Positions 1 through 13,054 of a stretch of DNA of 64,000 nucleotides are shown piece by piece. Under the pieces are notes generated by a model. That model saw only the letters and a program-made list of their open reading frames with translations, had not been told where the DNA came from and ran no database searches. Within the stretch, counting starts at the first letter, position 1. Every line of letters begins with the position of its first letter. A program made the position numbers and the translations under genes. The stretch covers positions 62,001 to 126,000 of the forward strand of contig NW_017265148.1 of NCBI RefSeq assembly GCF_001638985.1, written 5' to 3'. The DNA comes from Phycomyces blakesleeanus NRRL 1555(-) (taxonomy: Eukaryota; Mucoromycota; Mucoromycetes; Mucorales; Phycomycetaceae).

Positions 1-2541
1 TCGTCGATTGATTCCGACATACTCAGCAAGCCTTACAATATTGTCTTGGCTGCTTACGAAGAACACAACAAAGCATTGGGTAAATTTGAAACCGCCAAAC
101 GATCCATGGATGTCTATGGCCAGATGATCGATAGAGGATTGCGGCCATCAGAAGCATCGACACTCATCCTGACTGCAAACATCAGGCGTGGTGCGGACGA
201 CCCAGAGGTGGTCGAGCACACATGGACCTGGCTGTGGAACCGGATCGGAAAGGAGATCGGCCAGTCGAACACCGAGTTAGTGGACCCTCTGCTCTACAGG
301 AACATGGTCATGTTCTTTGCTTCAGTTGGCCGGCCAGACTGGGCATTAGAGATCAATGACATTATGCGTAAAAAAAAGATCCCTCGCGATGTTCGAATGA
401 TGACTGCCCTGATCCACAAGGTAGGGCGCAGTGGAGACCTGGAGCAGGCAATGGGATTACTAGACGAAATGAAGCGCATCAACCTCGTCCCAAACACCGT
501 CACCCTCAACGCCCTGATCGACATCCATGTTCACAAGCTACCCCAGCCTGATCTTGCCGGTGCGATCCGCAGCTACAGTATGTTTGCTGAACAAGGACTC
601 CAGCCAAACGAAATCACATTCGGTACCCTCATCGACATGTTTGGTAAAAAGGGCGACATTGACCGGGTGCGCGAACTCTACCAGGATATGGTCCATACAC
701 ACAAAATCAAACCAACCCAGCACATCTTCTCTTCTCTGATCGAGTGCTTCATCACCAAAAAGGATTTCATTTCTGCCCTTTCGGTTGTCAAACTGATGCG
801 CAAACCCCCGGTCCGAGTCCAGCCAAACGACGTCAATTTCAATTTGCTGATCAGCTCATTTGCGGATGACAATGATATCTACAGTGCCGTTCTGTTTCTC
901 AAGACGCTCATCAAGGCCGGCATAAAGCCGACTGCTCAATCATACCACCCCATCCTGACCTACTACTCGCGCCGCGGTGATGTCGAGTCAGTCAAGAGCC
1001 TGTTGCAGAAAATGCATGGTTCTAACATCAAACTTGAGCCTATCACATATGGCATTTTTCTCGATGCCTACTCAAAGGCAGGTGATGTTAATGGGGCCGA
1101 AAAGCTCTTTAAGGAGTACAAGTCAAGATGGAGACCAAACGCTTATATATTCAATTCGATGATGTACGTCTACATTCTCCAAAACGACCTCGATCGGGTC
1201 CTGGACATCTACAAGGAAATGATGAAGACTAATGTCAAGATGACCGAACACTCCTACGGGCTGCTGATGTACTGCTACTCTTTGCGTAAAGAGCCCGACG
1301 CCACCGAAGCACTGATGGAAACCATGAAGACGAACAATGTCAAGCCGAGCCTGATCTGCTGGAACATTTTACTCGGGACATACTTTAAAGTCAACCGCCC
1401 AACCGAAGGTCGAGAGGTTGTGGATCGGATGGCAAAGGAGGGCATTGTGGCCAACTATCCAATCTTGAGTACCTTTATCGACGGACTGACCAAGACAGGC
1501 AATGTCGAGGTTGCCGAGTCTGTACTCCAGTCGTGCCTGACTAGATTCCAAGAAAGATTAAAGGCGCAAGCAGAAGTCCAAGCACAGGCACAGACCGTTG
1601 CCCACCGAGATCTTTCGTTGCTGACCGACGCTTTACCAAACTCTGATCAGTCCTATGTTACAATTCTCCCACAGACGATCGAAGATCTACTGAAAGCCAA
1701 CAATACCAAGGATGTCTTCATCGACAGACCGCCACCTCACATGTTTGTGCCCTTGTTGCAACACTACGTCAAAACCAAAGAAATAAGCCAAGCCAAGAGC
1801 CTCTTTGTGCAGATGAGGGATCTTGGCGTGGAGTCGAATCCTGTCGTGTACGTGACGATGATGAAACTCTACCTCGAGACAGACGATTTCGATCGAGTGG
1901 AGATGATGTGGAATGCGATCCGATCACCTAGTCCAGAACAAAAACAGGTCGACACAATGGATCCTGAGCTGGGCCAGATTCCTTTACCACAACCTAGTTC
2001 CAAGAGATACCCGGTTACTCTCTTGCCATTCTACGATTACGCCGCAGAAACCACAAAAAAAAATAGCGCTAATAGAAACAACAGTACTAACGCTTATGAT
2101 ACCATAGACGAATTATTCAAAGACATTGTTGAACCAAAACGAGAGTCTCGCTTCGCACTGGCGGTCTATCTGGATGCGTTGTTGCTGCAGAACCGATTCA
2201 AGGATATTGATGATCTCTGGAAGGATTTAAGTTCGAGTCACTACATATTTGATGAGCACAACTGGAATCAATATGTTGCGACTATGGTCAAGGGCGGTCG
2301 GTTACTAGAGGCCTGTCGAGCCGTTAAGGACAAGTTGATCGAGGCTGACGGGAGTGATGTGAAGTCTTCTTCAAGAAAGGGCGAGTTCTCAGAAGACCGC
2401 GGAAACAGTATCAGCACAAAGACCTGCTGGCTGCTTGTCGATGCTCTTGAGATTCCTGGTGCGGATGGAATGGGTCGTGAAATCCTTAGAAAGACGGTCG
2501 TTGAGCAAGTCAGAAGTTTCTTGCGCAAACATACAAATTAG
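1..2541 (+). CDS. pentatricopeptide-repeat (PPR) protein, 5' end outside window
   Basis: The frame is open from base 1 with no ATG that must be the start, so the gene begins upstream; 846 residues are visible and the stop is TAG at 2539-2541. The protein is almost entirely helical repeats of about 35 residues with PPR hallmarks, for example VTLNALIDIHVHK, ITFGTLIDMFGKKGDID and ITYGIFLDAYSKAGDVNGAE, each followed by an A-x-x-L/F-x-x-M type second helix. PPR proteins of fungi are nearly always mitochondrial RNA-binding factors acting in transcript processing, stability or translation. The targeting peptide would lie in the missing N-terminus. The specific RNA target cannot be read from sequence. 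A low-complexity QAEVQAQAQ stretch near residue 525 separates two PPR blocks. No intron is visible in the part seen, and codon use is more GC-rich than the flanks, as expected for a real gene. Confidence 0.93.
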   Translation, partial: SSIDSDILSKPYNIVLAAYEEHNKALGKFETAKRSMDVYGQMIDRGLRPSEASTLILTANIRRGADDPEVVEHTWTWLWNRIGKEIGQSNTELVDPLLYRNMVMFFASVGRPDWALEINDIMRKKKIPRDVRMMTALIHKVGRSGDLEQAMGLLDEMKRINLVPNTVTLNALIDIHVHKLPQPDLAGAIRSYSMFAEQGLQPNEITFGTLIDMFGKKGDIDRVRELYQDMVHTHKIKPTQHIFSSLIECFITKKDFISALSVVKLMRKPPVRVQPNDVNFNLLISSFADDNDIYSAVLFLKTLIKAGIKPTAQSYHPILTYYSRRGDVESVKSLLQKMHGSNIKLEPITYGIFLDAYSKAGDVNGAEKLFKEYKSRWRPNAYIFNSMMYVYILQNDLDRVLDIYKEMMKTNVKMTEHSYGLLMYCYSLRKEPDATEALMETMKTNNVKPSLICWNILLGTYFKVNRPTEGREVVDRMAKEGIVANYPILSTFIDGLTKTGNVEVAESVLQSCLTRFQERLKAQAEVQAQAQTVAHRDLSLLTDALPNSDQSYVTILPQTIEDLLKANNTKDVFIDRPPPHMFVPLLQHYVKTKEISQAKSLFVQMRDLGVESNPVVYVTMMKLYLETDDFDRVEMMWNAIRSPSPEQKQVDTMDPELGQIPLPQPSSKRYPVTLLPFYDYAAETTKKNSANRNNSTNAYDTIDELFKDIVEPKRESRFALAVYLDALLLQNRFKDIDDLWKDLSSSHYIFDEHNWNQYVATMVKGGRLLEACRAVKDKLIEADGSDVKSSSRKGEFSEDRGNSISTKTCWLLVDALEIPGADGMGREILRKTVVEQVRSFLRKHTN

Positions 2542-3093
2542 AAAAAAGGGTGTCAGAATAAATGACAATTATATCTTATTATTACTACTGTTATTTATCT
2601 CTATATATGTATACACACACATACATACACTCACTTACCCCCACTCACACACTCACACACACACACTAACTCACACTCATCCACAATCTTGGTTTGGCTA
2701 AAGAAGACATATTACAGTCACAAATACAAACCATTCTTTATTTCTTTATTCATCTATTTATTCATTTTTTTATCTCTTTCAAAAAAAAAGTACTTCTTTA
2801 ACTTTATTTTATTTTATTTTCTTTTATTTTTTCTTTTTAATTCAATAACAACATTTTCTCTTACACACCAAAAAATCAATATAAAAAGACACATATACAT
2901 ATATAATTAAAAATGCTTTTTATGTGCAGATAAATCAACAGTATATATATATATATAAAGAGAGAGAGAGCCGAGATTTTGTAATTAAGTAAGAAAGGAA
3001 TAGAGAAATAATAAATGTGTAATGCAGTGTAGTGTAGTGTAGTGTATAGTAGTTTCTGTAGATGTATATAGATGTATATGTATATGATTGTAT
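2542..3093. other. convergent intergenic region
   Basis: This is the space between two converging stops. It holds (CA)n/(CT)n microsatellite around 2610-2680, T-rich tracts and short TA repeats near 2940-2960. I see no gene. Short frames here are read from low-complexity DNA. Confidence 0.7.
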
Positions 3094-6000
3094 TTAAAAA
3101 TCGGGTAACTTTTGTAAAGTCTCAAGCGACTCTAATTGGAACATAAGCTGATAACCTTCCTTATCAGGATCATTCATTGAACCCTGAATGATTCCTTTCT
3201 CAGCGTTGGTATTACTACTAGTAAGTCGAATGTGCGTTCCACGGATCAATTGCTCTAAGTGACCCTACAAAAAATTCAAATAAATTAAACGACAATATAA
3301 TATAACATAACAAAAAGGTAAAAGATAAGGTAAAGAATAGTGAAAATTTGATAATAAAAAAATCATTTAATTTTACTTACCGTCTCAACATTCCGGATTT
3401 CGATAAAATCAGCTTCAAAGCCAATTATATAAGGATAACAAAGAGCAAAATTATCTGGTATTCCTTCCCATGTAATACGACCCTTTTCTGTCTTCATTCT
3501 TCCTTTCTTATCAACGAAGAATGCAAAGGCTTTTTTTTGTATTTTCATACACGTAAAATTTTGACAAGATTATTAAAGTTCCATACACGCACACATAGAA
3601 ATAATAGACTTACTATTGTAGCACACCAAATATTCAGACTTTCCAGTACGATACATGGCTAAAGGTCGTGCATCAGTTTTTGAGAATACAAAACCAAGTT
3701 CTTCATCCTCTGGGTCCAAAAGAGCTATCAATAGTAATATTGAATTAAAAAAAAAGATGAATAAATAAGAAAGATGTGGTGGCAAGTAGTAGGAGAAGAA
3801 GAACAAAGGGGAAAGATGACTTACTTTGTACTCCAAAGGTATTCATGTCAACTACATCGATTTCAAGTGGGCAGGCAATACACATCTTTGTATTCAATAA
3901 ACTGATCGAATATGCTTCACTTGGTCTATAAAGATCCTTATAATGTTTTAGGCCTTCATCTACCGAACTACGGGCCACGAGCCTCTTGATCAAGAACGCC
4001 GACCGACTCTTTTTGTTTTCCTCTGCTACCATCGGCTCAAGCACTCGAATCGTTGTTGGCGACAACTTGTTTGTCTTGACCACACACACCAGAGACTTTC
4101 CCATGCACTGGCCAACGTGAAAGAACGCGACGTTCTGGCCAATGACCCGCCCACGTTTGATGGACACAATCGTGTCCGACAAAAGAACATCATATGGGAA
4201 CATCCAGAGTGTCTTTTCAGCCAGAACCAAGATGTGCGAGTCCGTAATAACCTCGACGTGCGATACTTTCTCAAGACCGATGATCTTGGTGACTTTATAA
4301 CTATTGGCTAATTGTTCCTCGCTATCCTTTTTCTCATCTTCATCATCAGCCTTGTCGGGTGATTGGTTCACTGGCGTCTGGATGTAATAGACACCTTGGT
4401 CCGCACCGATCAAAAGTCTACGGCTATATTCTGTATTTCCAGTAGTAGCTAATTAATTAATTGGTTAATTAATCATTTAATTAATTGATAGATAAATTAA
4501 ATGATTGATTGATCGATCGATAGGTTAGTTAGTTAGTTAGTTAGTTAGAGTTTATTAATTAAAATATATGCATATAAAAGTGAATAGATAAGTAAATAAG
4601 AATTTAGGACAATGTATAATTGTTCAAGGAACACTTACATAATTCTAGTGAATTGTGGATTCTGTTATGAGACATGAAATACTGTTCGACTATTGGAACG
4701 ACACGGAATACCTGTTGACGAGAAGCCAAGATCTGCTGCTGTTCGCGAATCGTAGTCACCCACATCTTTCGAGCGGTTGCTCCAGTGAGATAAAGCGTAA
4801 GTGGAGAAGAGCCTTTACGTCCGTGGTGATAAAATGTGATTCCAAGCCCTCCGGACTTTGCACGGGTGTCGGCCGAAGATGATTTGAGAGGCGCAGTATT
4901 CTGGCTGTTGATAGTACCCGATCTACTATAAGGAAGAAGTGAACTGGCTCTCTTTGCTCTACCACCCACCAAGGTTATGGATAATAGTTCAAGTGGAATA
5001 GGCTAAAATGGAGGAGAAGTAGGAGGGAAGGGGGATGAAAGGGCGGTGAGGGGGTTTGGTTTGGTTTTTTTTTTAAAAATATTACCTTTAAATGTACTGT
5101 GTAATGTTCCACGTGATTCTCCATTTTGACTTTGGCAAAAACCAGGTAGTGATCAAACAAAAAGAGTTGTAAATCAGAGGCATCTGATGTGCTATTTCCC
5201 TTGCGCTTCATTCTTCCTTTCATTGCCACCCTTCGTCCTTCAGTCAATAGTTTTAGATCCTTATTATGATTATTGTAATTTTTCAAAATAAATGATGAGT
5301 TTATACGTCAAATTCATATATATATATAGCAAAATATTAAGAATCCTTTACCACTTTGTCTGATAATGATTTGAATGTCAATCTCTCTGATATTTGCTCC
5401 AAGTTAAAGCGATTTTCAGCCTTTCCAGTTTCAGAGTTGAGCTGGACTAAGAATCTTGTGATGATTTCCATTACTTGTGGAATCGTTTCTTTGTCTGGAC
5501 TTCCTTCTGGTGTGCGTTTCAAGATTTCGCGCAACAAGAGATTGTAACGGCCCAGTCGGGTGGTTGGTTTCGTTAAGTAACCATTTAATTCCAATCGACG
5601 AGATTCTGGCTTTCGTTCAGTTTCCTTTATATTTATATTTATATTCATATACACACACATAAATACCCAATACTTAATACCAAATATATTCACATCCACA
5701 TCCTCATCCAGAAAATGTTATTGTGTTTTTTTTTACCTGAACAAATTGTAGAAAGACTGGATTGCGCTTCTTTTCAAGCTCAAAATAGAATTTACCGATA
5801 ACTTGATGAGACCCATATACAACAAATGGATCAAATTGACACACGTGTGTGAGCAGTACATCTCCAATATTTCCCACAACTGGGTTCTTTTCCTGAAGGC
5901 TTTTCAATGCATCTGAAAAAGGACCATTGACCTTTTCGATATCCGAAAGATTCCAAAATACTTCTTGGACAAAATTCTCGCGTTCTTCATCAGGAATAAT

Positions 6001-7938
6001 ATCTTCTTTGATCAAAGGTTTCACCCAAGACTATAAGTATATATTTAATAAATTAAATACACCAATAAATGATTATTGTTTTCAGATATATATATATTTA
6101 AAGGAAACAAAGTGTACTTACGTTTTGGACATAACGAAGATCCTTTACAAAATCTTCTTCAGTATAAATCAATTCAAAAATTAATTCTTGTCGTTTTCTT
6201 TCTTCAGGTGAAGTGGCTTCAAAAACTTCTTTGGTGACTGAATGGAACCACAACCGATTGGCTTCCTAAATCCACAACAGAAGAATAATTAGTCAGCCAC
6301 TATTTTTGCTCTCTGTCTATGCAATTACTGAGATGATATTTTCTTTATCATTCTTTTCTTGTCTCGCATTTTCCTCTCTTTTTTTTTTTGAAAAACACAC
6401 TAGGTTTTACACCTCTTCACATCAACCTCAACATAACTGGCTTGCCTTTTCCTGTAATGATGCCTGGCTTTGAGTTCGCTTGAGAACCTATTGTAACGAT
6501 GATAATGGTCCTGGATGATTAATATTATTCAAATACACACAAATATTCTTTAATTTTTTATTTTTTTTTACCGTCTTTAATTTTCTTGGGCAACTGGTAC
6601 TGTAGCAAGGTTGATCTCTGGAGCAGGTAGGGGAGTAGCACTCGGTCAGGACAGTAAATACACCGTTGGGAAGGTTGTCTGACAATATTTCTTCTTTTTC
6701 TCTCGACTCCAAATAATCTGAATCATCTGTTGAGTTTATGCCACCAAAATCCTTGAATTGATAGATTTTTTTTGAAAGGTCTCGTAGTCTTTCCTTTTTC
6801 GGAACCCCATGAAAAAAGCCTTGTTCACCCAGAGCACGGCCAACCAAGATAGCCACATTACGGTCTTTGGTTCGAATGATATGTAGTAAACAGTCCTAGA
6901 TTATTATATATAAAAAGTCAAAACACAGATTTGATATTGTGAGACAATGATATAATACACACATATATATATACACATATTTGGGTGTAAAAAATAATAG
7001 CAATAATAATGAGAGAAACCTACCACGGCTTCTGTTCCACTAAACACATGGTGATATTGAATATCATCCTTTATAAGGTGAGTTGTATGTATGCGGCGAT
7101 ACATTTCGCGAGCCACACGCGATAACATTGCTGGATAAATCACCAACGGTTTCTGAGTACGATAGGCATATATAGATTTCCGTTGCTCTTCTTGTTTCCG
7201 TTGCATTTTCAGGAACATTGATGCTTGACCATCGGATGGTGAGACAGGAAAAGAGTCAATTGAGTCACTGAGCTCAGTGTCGGTAGACATACGACGGAAT
7301 GGTTCATGGAGAGACAAACTTGATTCTGATCGGCTGGGACTGATACCTTAATTACATACATACATATATATTTTAAAAGAAAAACAGGAGATTTTGTAAG
7401 TATTCAAAGAAGAAGAAGAATCCATTGATCATTTTACTGTGATATTGAAAGTTTGCTTAAAGTTAATAGTAATAGTAATAATATATATAGATATCCTTAG
7501 ATATAAAAAAAAGTCTAATGAATATTAGGATAACACATGTTATACACACATATTTACCTCCTAAACTGCCACGTTGATACCAGTCTGAGGGTGGAAATAC
7601 AGGTGAAGGTACCTTCCAACTCAAACTATCGTCTATTTCATCTGGGTCTTCGACCAGACATTCAAATGCTGGGCCAGATACAGGATCAAGGGGACCTTTC
7701 AATTCGACCGTCTCAAATGAAACACAGCCAGATGGTGATGATGATGCGGTTGATGTTAGTGTTGGTGTTTCTCCAATCCAAGAATTTTCATTTTCATTTT
7801 CATCTTCCTTGTCATTGTCATCTTCGTGCGGCAATTCAATTACAGGAGATTCAGGTACGACGCCATCAAGGTCAAAAATAGGAAGACTGCATATAATAGA
7901 TGATGGAGGTCTGTCTCTAAAATTGAATTCTTCTTCTT

Positions 7939-7992
<54 letters not shown>

Positions 7993-8734
7993 CTTGTTGG
8001 TGGTTGTGCTCCTGATTTTTTTCATTTCTAGCATTAACATTGGCATTAACACTGAGATGGATATTGTCTTTATCGTTATCATTGTCGTTGTCACTGAGAT
8101 CTGAATTAGAATTAATCGAGCGGTTTGAATTGAATCTTTTGACCATTAATCCCAGGCGTTTCGATGGTTTGGTTGGAATTGGGGTCTTTGGTTTTACAGA
8201 CAAATTGTCATTATTATTGTCATTATAGTTATAATTATTATAGCTGTAGTCATTTAAAAAAATCTTATTATCATTATTATTATCATTAATATCATTATTT
8301 TTTTTGTCTTTTTCGTCTTTGGGACAGGGGTCAATGATAAAAGTTGGTAGTTTAGAAGGTGATTTAGGCATAGGGGGAGGAGGCGATGAGGGTGGCTTTG
8401 AGCGCGGGTGGAAGCTAGTGGCTCGATATGATGCCTTTGCGATTGTGATAGGAATTGGTGAAGGTGTAGGCGAGTGAGTGTGTGTGTGTGCCCTGGTTAG
8501 ACCATTAGTGTTGTTGTTGTTGTTGTTGTTCAAATTTCTTAGAGGTGTGTTAAAGGCTGCAAGACTCTGGTTACGAACAGGAAGTTGTTGTTGAACATAA
8601 CTTTTTTTTATGGCGTCTGGGATAAGACCTCCTTTGAATGTTTCATGACGAGCGAGAAGGGTTTTGTCGGTGCGATGATCTGGTTGATTAAGACTGGGAT
8701 GAGGCAGTTGGTGATGAGGCGTGTGATGAGACAT
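3094..8734 (-). CDS. Rho1-type guanine nucleotide exchange factor (Rom2/Rgf1 family), DEP-DH-PH-CNH
   Basis: Spliced as complement(join(3094..3264, 3381..3529, 3614..3724, 3825..4448, 4639..5002, 5086..5259, 5352..5624, 5737..6030, 6122..6265, 6446..6487, 6572..6895, 7024..7346, 7558..8734)), 1389 residues. Residues 1-390 are low complexity with poly-Gln and poly-Asn. A DEP domain follows at about 455-535 (FSGTEAVDCLLHIIRTKDR), then a DH domain from about 625 (KRQELIFELIYTEEDFVKDL) to about 850. A PH domain lies at about 862-1030 and a CNH domain at about 1040-1375, ending in NVETGHLEQLIRG. This order is that of fungal Rom2/Rgf1 proteins, which load GTP on Rho1 at the plasma membrane to drive cell-wall integrity signalling and glucan synthesis. 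All introns are GT-AG except the one at 6266..6445, which appears to use a GC donor. The start chosen is the first in-frame ATG. The frame stays open upstream to about 8788, so an upstream exon cannot be excluded. Confidence 0.93.
7935..7994 (-). repeat. poly-glutamine-coding hexanucleotide repeat
   Basis: A (TTGCTG)n run on the + strand encodes about 18 consecutive Gln followed by Glu in the disordered N-terminus of the Rho GEF. The pure repeat makes it a likely length-polymorphic site. Confidence 0.85.
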
Positions 8735-11483
8735 TTGCAGTTTGGGATTCGTGGGTAGAATATGACCAACTTGAGACAACACCAAATAGGATTAGTTTGT
8801 CTAACTATTTCTTTTGGAGATATAAATTTAAATATATATATATATATATATATACTTATTTATGTACGTATGTAAGTGTATGTATGTGTATGTATGTGTA
8901 TGTAAGTGTATATGGTTTGTAAGGAAAGGCAGCACCAAAAAAGGAAAGAGCAAAGGGAAAGTGGTTAAAGAAGAAGAACAAGAAGCCCAAGAAGAAGTAA
9001 TATATATATATATATATACATGTATATATATATATTATAGTATTACTTGAACATGAGACTGAATTGCGATTTATATATACATATATAAATTAGAATTTCT
9101 GAGATTAAAATATGAAAGAAGAAGAAGAAGAAAAAAATTAGATTTCTCTATGAGACTAAAATCTATTCGCTTTAATCCTGATTTCTAAACCTTGTTTTCT
9201 ATTTTCACAGAAAAGCAATTAAAATACCCAGTAGATTTATGTCATATACAGCTACATGCAATAATTTATAATCGAATTATTCTATACATTATGGCTATTC
9301 ACCCTTTCTAAAGGTCAAGATAGAGATAAAAGACCAATTTGGTTCTGGTCACTGACTACTCCAAGATCTATTGAAAAGACGCACACACACAATGTAAAGT
9401 GAAAAGTAAATTATTGACACCTAAAGAGAAAGCAGAATCACATTATATTTAATGTCAAAAAAAGAAATAAGATCGTCATCAGACTTTGATGGGCATGAAA
9501 ACGTACAGTAATTCAGGGCAAATACAAGGAGATGGTTTTAGTGTAAAAATAAAATAATAATAAAAAAAAAATTGACGTGCATTACAGTGCAGCTTAATTA
9601 AAGTCTCTGGTGTTTGATGAGTACATTATCAGGTACTGTGCATAGTAACAAAAAAAAGTTCAATTCAATAGGATACTAACCATTCATAGTAGTAAACTAG
9701 TGCTTTCCTTTTTTAAAAACATTATTAGATATGGCCATATCTAAAGTAAATCTTGGGAAAAGTTACCATTTTGTATATATCTCCACAGCCTAGTCCAGCC
9801 AATAATATATATATATATAAAGGCTTTGGTATGACTTGTAATTGCACCTAGGCAGATATCATTGGAACACTTTCTATGCATGATTATGGCATTAATATGT
9901 CAAAGTGTGTAAAAGACTGTTGAATAATGCAAAACCGATAATCGCGGTCGATTGTAAGAGGTAACTAGAAAATCTTGAACGTTATAATGCTCAAGACTTC
10001 AACATATACTTTGTGGTACTTTGTAGCATTTTGACTTTGATTCTGTACATATAGTACAGTATAAAACTCTTTCTTCCAAAAATCAACGGCACAATAACCA
10101 ATGGTAGATTAACATTGTCATTATAAGCTACTAAAAAGAATACTGCTTGTAATAACAACAGTAACAACAAACATTAGACTTTTGTAGCTTTCTTCTTCTT
10201 GAAGACTATACCAGGAAGTTTTGCTGTAAAGAAGATTTTTTATTTATTTATTTCTGCTTTGTGTCGTACTGGTGTACTGACCCGTTAGAACACTATATAG
10301 TTTATTCTTTGTGCTACAGAAGTATTGGGTTTGGAGAGTACATGTCCGGATGAGCTATTTTCCTACAGCATAATTTATCCTACCCTCAAAACTGCCTTTC
10401 TTTTGGAAATTCTTAAAGGAGCCTTATTACAATCCACAACTTGTCAAAAGCCATTCGTTTACAAAGAAGAATAATAATAATTCCAGTGGGGTTATGAGCA
10501 AATAAAGATAGTAGAATGCGTGGTTAGAGACGATGATAAACTAGCCTTTTAAAACAATGCAGTCCTTTGAACCAAAGCTTCAACTAATCTAAACTAAATG
10601 AGATTCCGATAGACTTCATAGCAAAATAAGAAAGAAAAAATATCGGTGTAGCCTTAATATTTTATAATAAAGACTAAATAAAGTCCCAGCCTGGCCAGTT
10701 TTCAATTTCTCGAAAAATATTAAGCGGTAGTAAACACAGACTTGCTTGGTACGTTTACTGGAGATGTATACAAATAGGTTAGAAGGTGTCGCTTGTAGCA
10801 TAGTCTTTAACCAATACTGAGTTAACAATACACCTTTAGAATAATGATATTTCCTTTTTTTATATCTATCTGTAAAATGCTTCTACCTTACAAAATAATC
10901 GATTACAGACCTATACAACAAATGAAAAAAAACTTTTCAAAATCAACTATATATCTTTAAAATATAGTTGGTATACTTTTTTTCTTAAAAAAATTTTTTT
11001 CTCATTAAAATCTCACATTTTTTTCAGCAAATCAATCAAAATATTCTTAACAAACAAAAAGAAGCTCATTACCGGCGATTCTCATCATGATGCATCATTA
11101 ACCCCACTTAGGAGAAGACATGCCAACCAAGAACAACTATATATAGAGCAATTCAAAGATGAAGACATGATGGCACAGAATTAACATTAAAGCACAAAGG
11201 ATGCCCAAAGGTTTTTTATAAGAGAGTTTTATGCTGTTTTAAGGTGATTAGAGGATAGTTTCGGGGTCATATGTAGACATGATAATTTAACCCACTAAAA
11301 ACAGAGATTAACAATTTCGAAAGTATGGATATATACAGCTGTTTGAAAGGAAGATCTTCCCATCTTTATTTGCCTAAATAAAAGACATTACGGGGACTTT
11401 CTTCATCAACAACATAATTATCTTTAGCACAGGCCAATTCTGGTTTATGAATTCAAAAAATAGTCGATAATGCGTTAATAATA
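8735..11483. other. gene desert upstream of the Rho GEF
   Basis: This contains the 5' region of the Rho GEF, with TA and GTAT microsatellites at 8830-8910 and 9000-9040, followed by about 2.4 kb of AT-rich DNA with stops in all frames. I find no coding exon, RNA gene or complete transposon. A short motif near 10632 (AAAAAATATCGGTGTAG) recurs at about 15270 and in altered form at 17314. Confidence 0.6.
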
Positions 11484-11536
11484 CAGTCAAAGCTCGATTT
11501 AGTAATACTTTTGGGAGAAGCCAAATTGTATTACTA

Positions 11537-13041
11537 CAGGATTTCCACTCCAAAAGTTATATTTTTTTTTCAAACTATATATTTTGCAAAATCAAAACTT
11601 TCATTTTATGCTTCGATTATATATAAAAAAAAATCAATTTATTTTTGGCTATTTGTACATTGGGGGAAGAAGCTAATGCTATGATCAACCCAGCCTTGGC
11701 AGTTTTCCATAGCGATATGGCGGGAGCACTCAGCAATATACTCCAAGAATTGACCACATACCAACCCGGGCTTTCTCTTGACCAGTGTTTTGAGTTTGGA
11801 GAAGCACTCTTCAATCGGGTTTAGGAAAGGAGAGTATGGGGGGAGAAAGTGTAGGTGGTGTCGTGAATTAGCAAACAATTCAGTGACAAGATGGGATCTA
11901 TGGATCGAGGCATTATCCATAATGAAGTTGTGAGGGGCAGCATTACTGTGGTCGAGCGAATCCATAATCGTCTTTACAAATTCAACGAAAATTGGTCCTG
12001 TCGTGCCACCAGGGGTTAACTTCGCCTGCACACTCTCAACACCTTGGTAAGAAATACCGGCAAGAATTGAGATGTTTAGTCCCCTTTTCGACTTCGTCTT
12101 CACAATGCTGGTCTCGCCTTTCTTGGACCACTCTTGTACTCTGATCAGGTTTGCATTAAAGCCTGCTTCGTCCACAAAAATGCAATTGGTTTTATACGAT
12201 AAACCATTCGTGTGCATACTGTCTACGTATACTTTTCTCAGCTCAATAGTCTTCGGGTCGTTTCTTTTTTCCTCGACCGGCTTGGTTCTCTTCAATGTGA
12301 ACCCAATGTTGTTGATAATGTGCTTATGTAAGCCACTGATGCTCAAGTTCTGCTCTTGAAGCTCTGGAAATTTTCTAAACAGTTCCTCTCTCATTTGACC
12401 AAGAGTCAAGGTGCAGCATTCGTTCAAGAGGTCTTGAATGAACTTCGAATGCTCATCGGTTATCTTAAGACTTTCCGCGCGCGAGCCGCCTCGCTTCTTG
12501 GGCTCTACAGTAGCATCCCTCTCGAACTTGGTGATGATGTTGTTAATCGATACCTATGAGACACCAAATGCCCTGGCTGCTTCGGCTCGAGTCATGGACT
12601 CTTCTATATAACATTTCTCCACAATCATGTTCTTGATGTGGATCGGAAGAACCTTTTGTGGTCCATTTCTCTTTCTTCTCTTAACGATAGCGATTTGATT
12701 GGGGTTCATGTTGGAGGATTTGAGTATAGAAAAAGATAATAGATAAAGACAGTTCTCAAAACCATATTACAAACTTAGCATTATATACTTTTCTTATAAC
12801 AATATATTGACATTGCATGTTTTCTTATATTGTTTTTAATAAACAGTGTAGACATTCTTTAAATATTTTATCGCACATATTAGCATTCTTCATGCTCTTT
12901 ATTAATTTGCTTTAAATTTCTTTCTATCCGCATTAATTAATTTATTTTTTTCATATATAGTCGGAGCACAAAATGAAAGTTTTGATTTTGCAAAATATAT
13001 AGTTTGAAAAAAAAAATATAACTTTTGGAGTGGAAATCCTG
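11537..13041 (-). mobile_element. Tc1/mariner-type transposon, copy 1
   Basis: This is a 1505-bp element with inverted repeats of about 95 bp beginning CAGGATTTCCACTCC, flanked by TA at 11535-11536 and 13042-13043. The transposase runs on the minus strand. It is nearly identical to copy 2 at 15520..17023 and lies in opposite orientation to it, so both insertions are recent. It is inserted about 50 bp inside the left end of the larger inverted-repeat element. Confidence 0.93.
11639..12709 (-). pseudogene. Tc1-type DD34E transposase with in-frame UAG at codon 52 (copy 1)
   Basis: The frame runs from ATG at 12709 to the stop at 11639, 356 residues counting the internal UAG at 12554-12556. The catalytic triad is visible: FVDEAGF, IMDNASIH, and the Glu in LNPIEECFS 35 residues after the second Asp, giving the DD34E spacing typical of Tc1 elements. 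An N-terminal helix-turn-helix (AEAARAFGVS followed by INNIITKFE) is split by the UAG. The rest of the frame (downstream of the UAG to 11639) is intact. The same UAG occurs at the same codon in copy 2. It may be a shared ancestral nonsense mutation, or translation may use readthrough or an internal start. I treat it as broken. Confidence 0.88.
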
Positions 13042-13054
13042 TATCTTAGAATAT

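Noticed and set aside
8862..9050. Lys/Glu-rich plus-strand frame upstream of the Rho GEF
   Set aside because: Mostly microsatellite translation (Tyr/Ile/Cys repeats) with no splice or homology support.
10616..10828. 70-codon minus-strand frame in the gene desert
   Set aside because: No domain, no splice partners and no composition shift from surrounding DNA.
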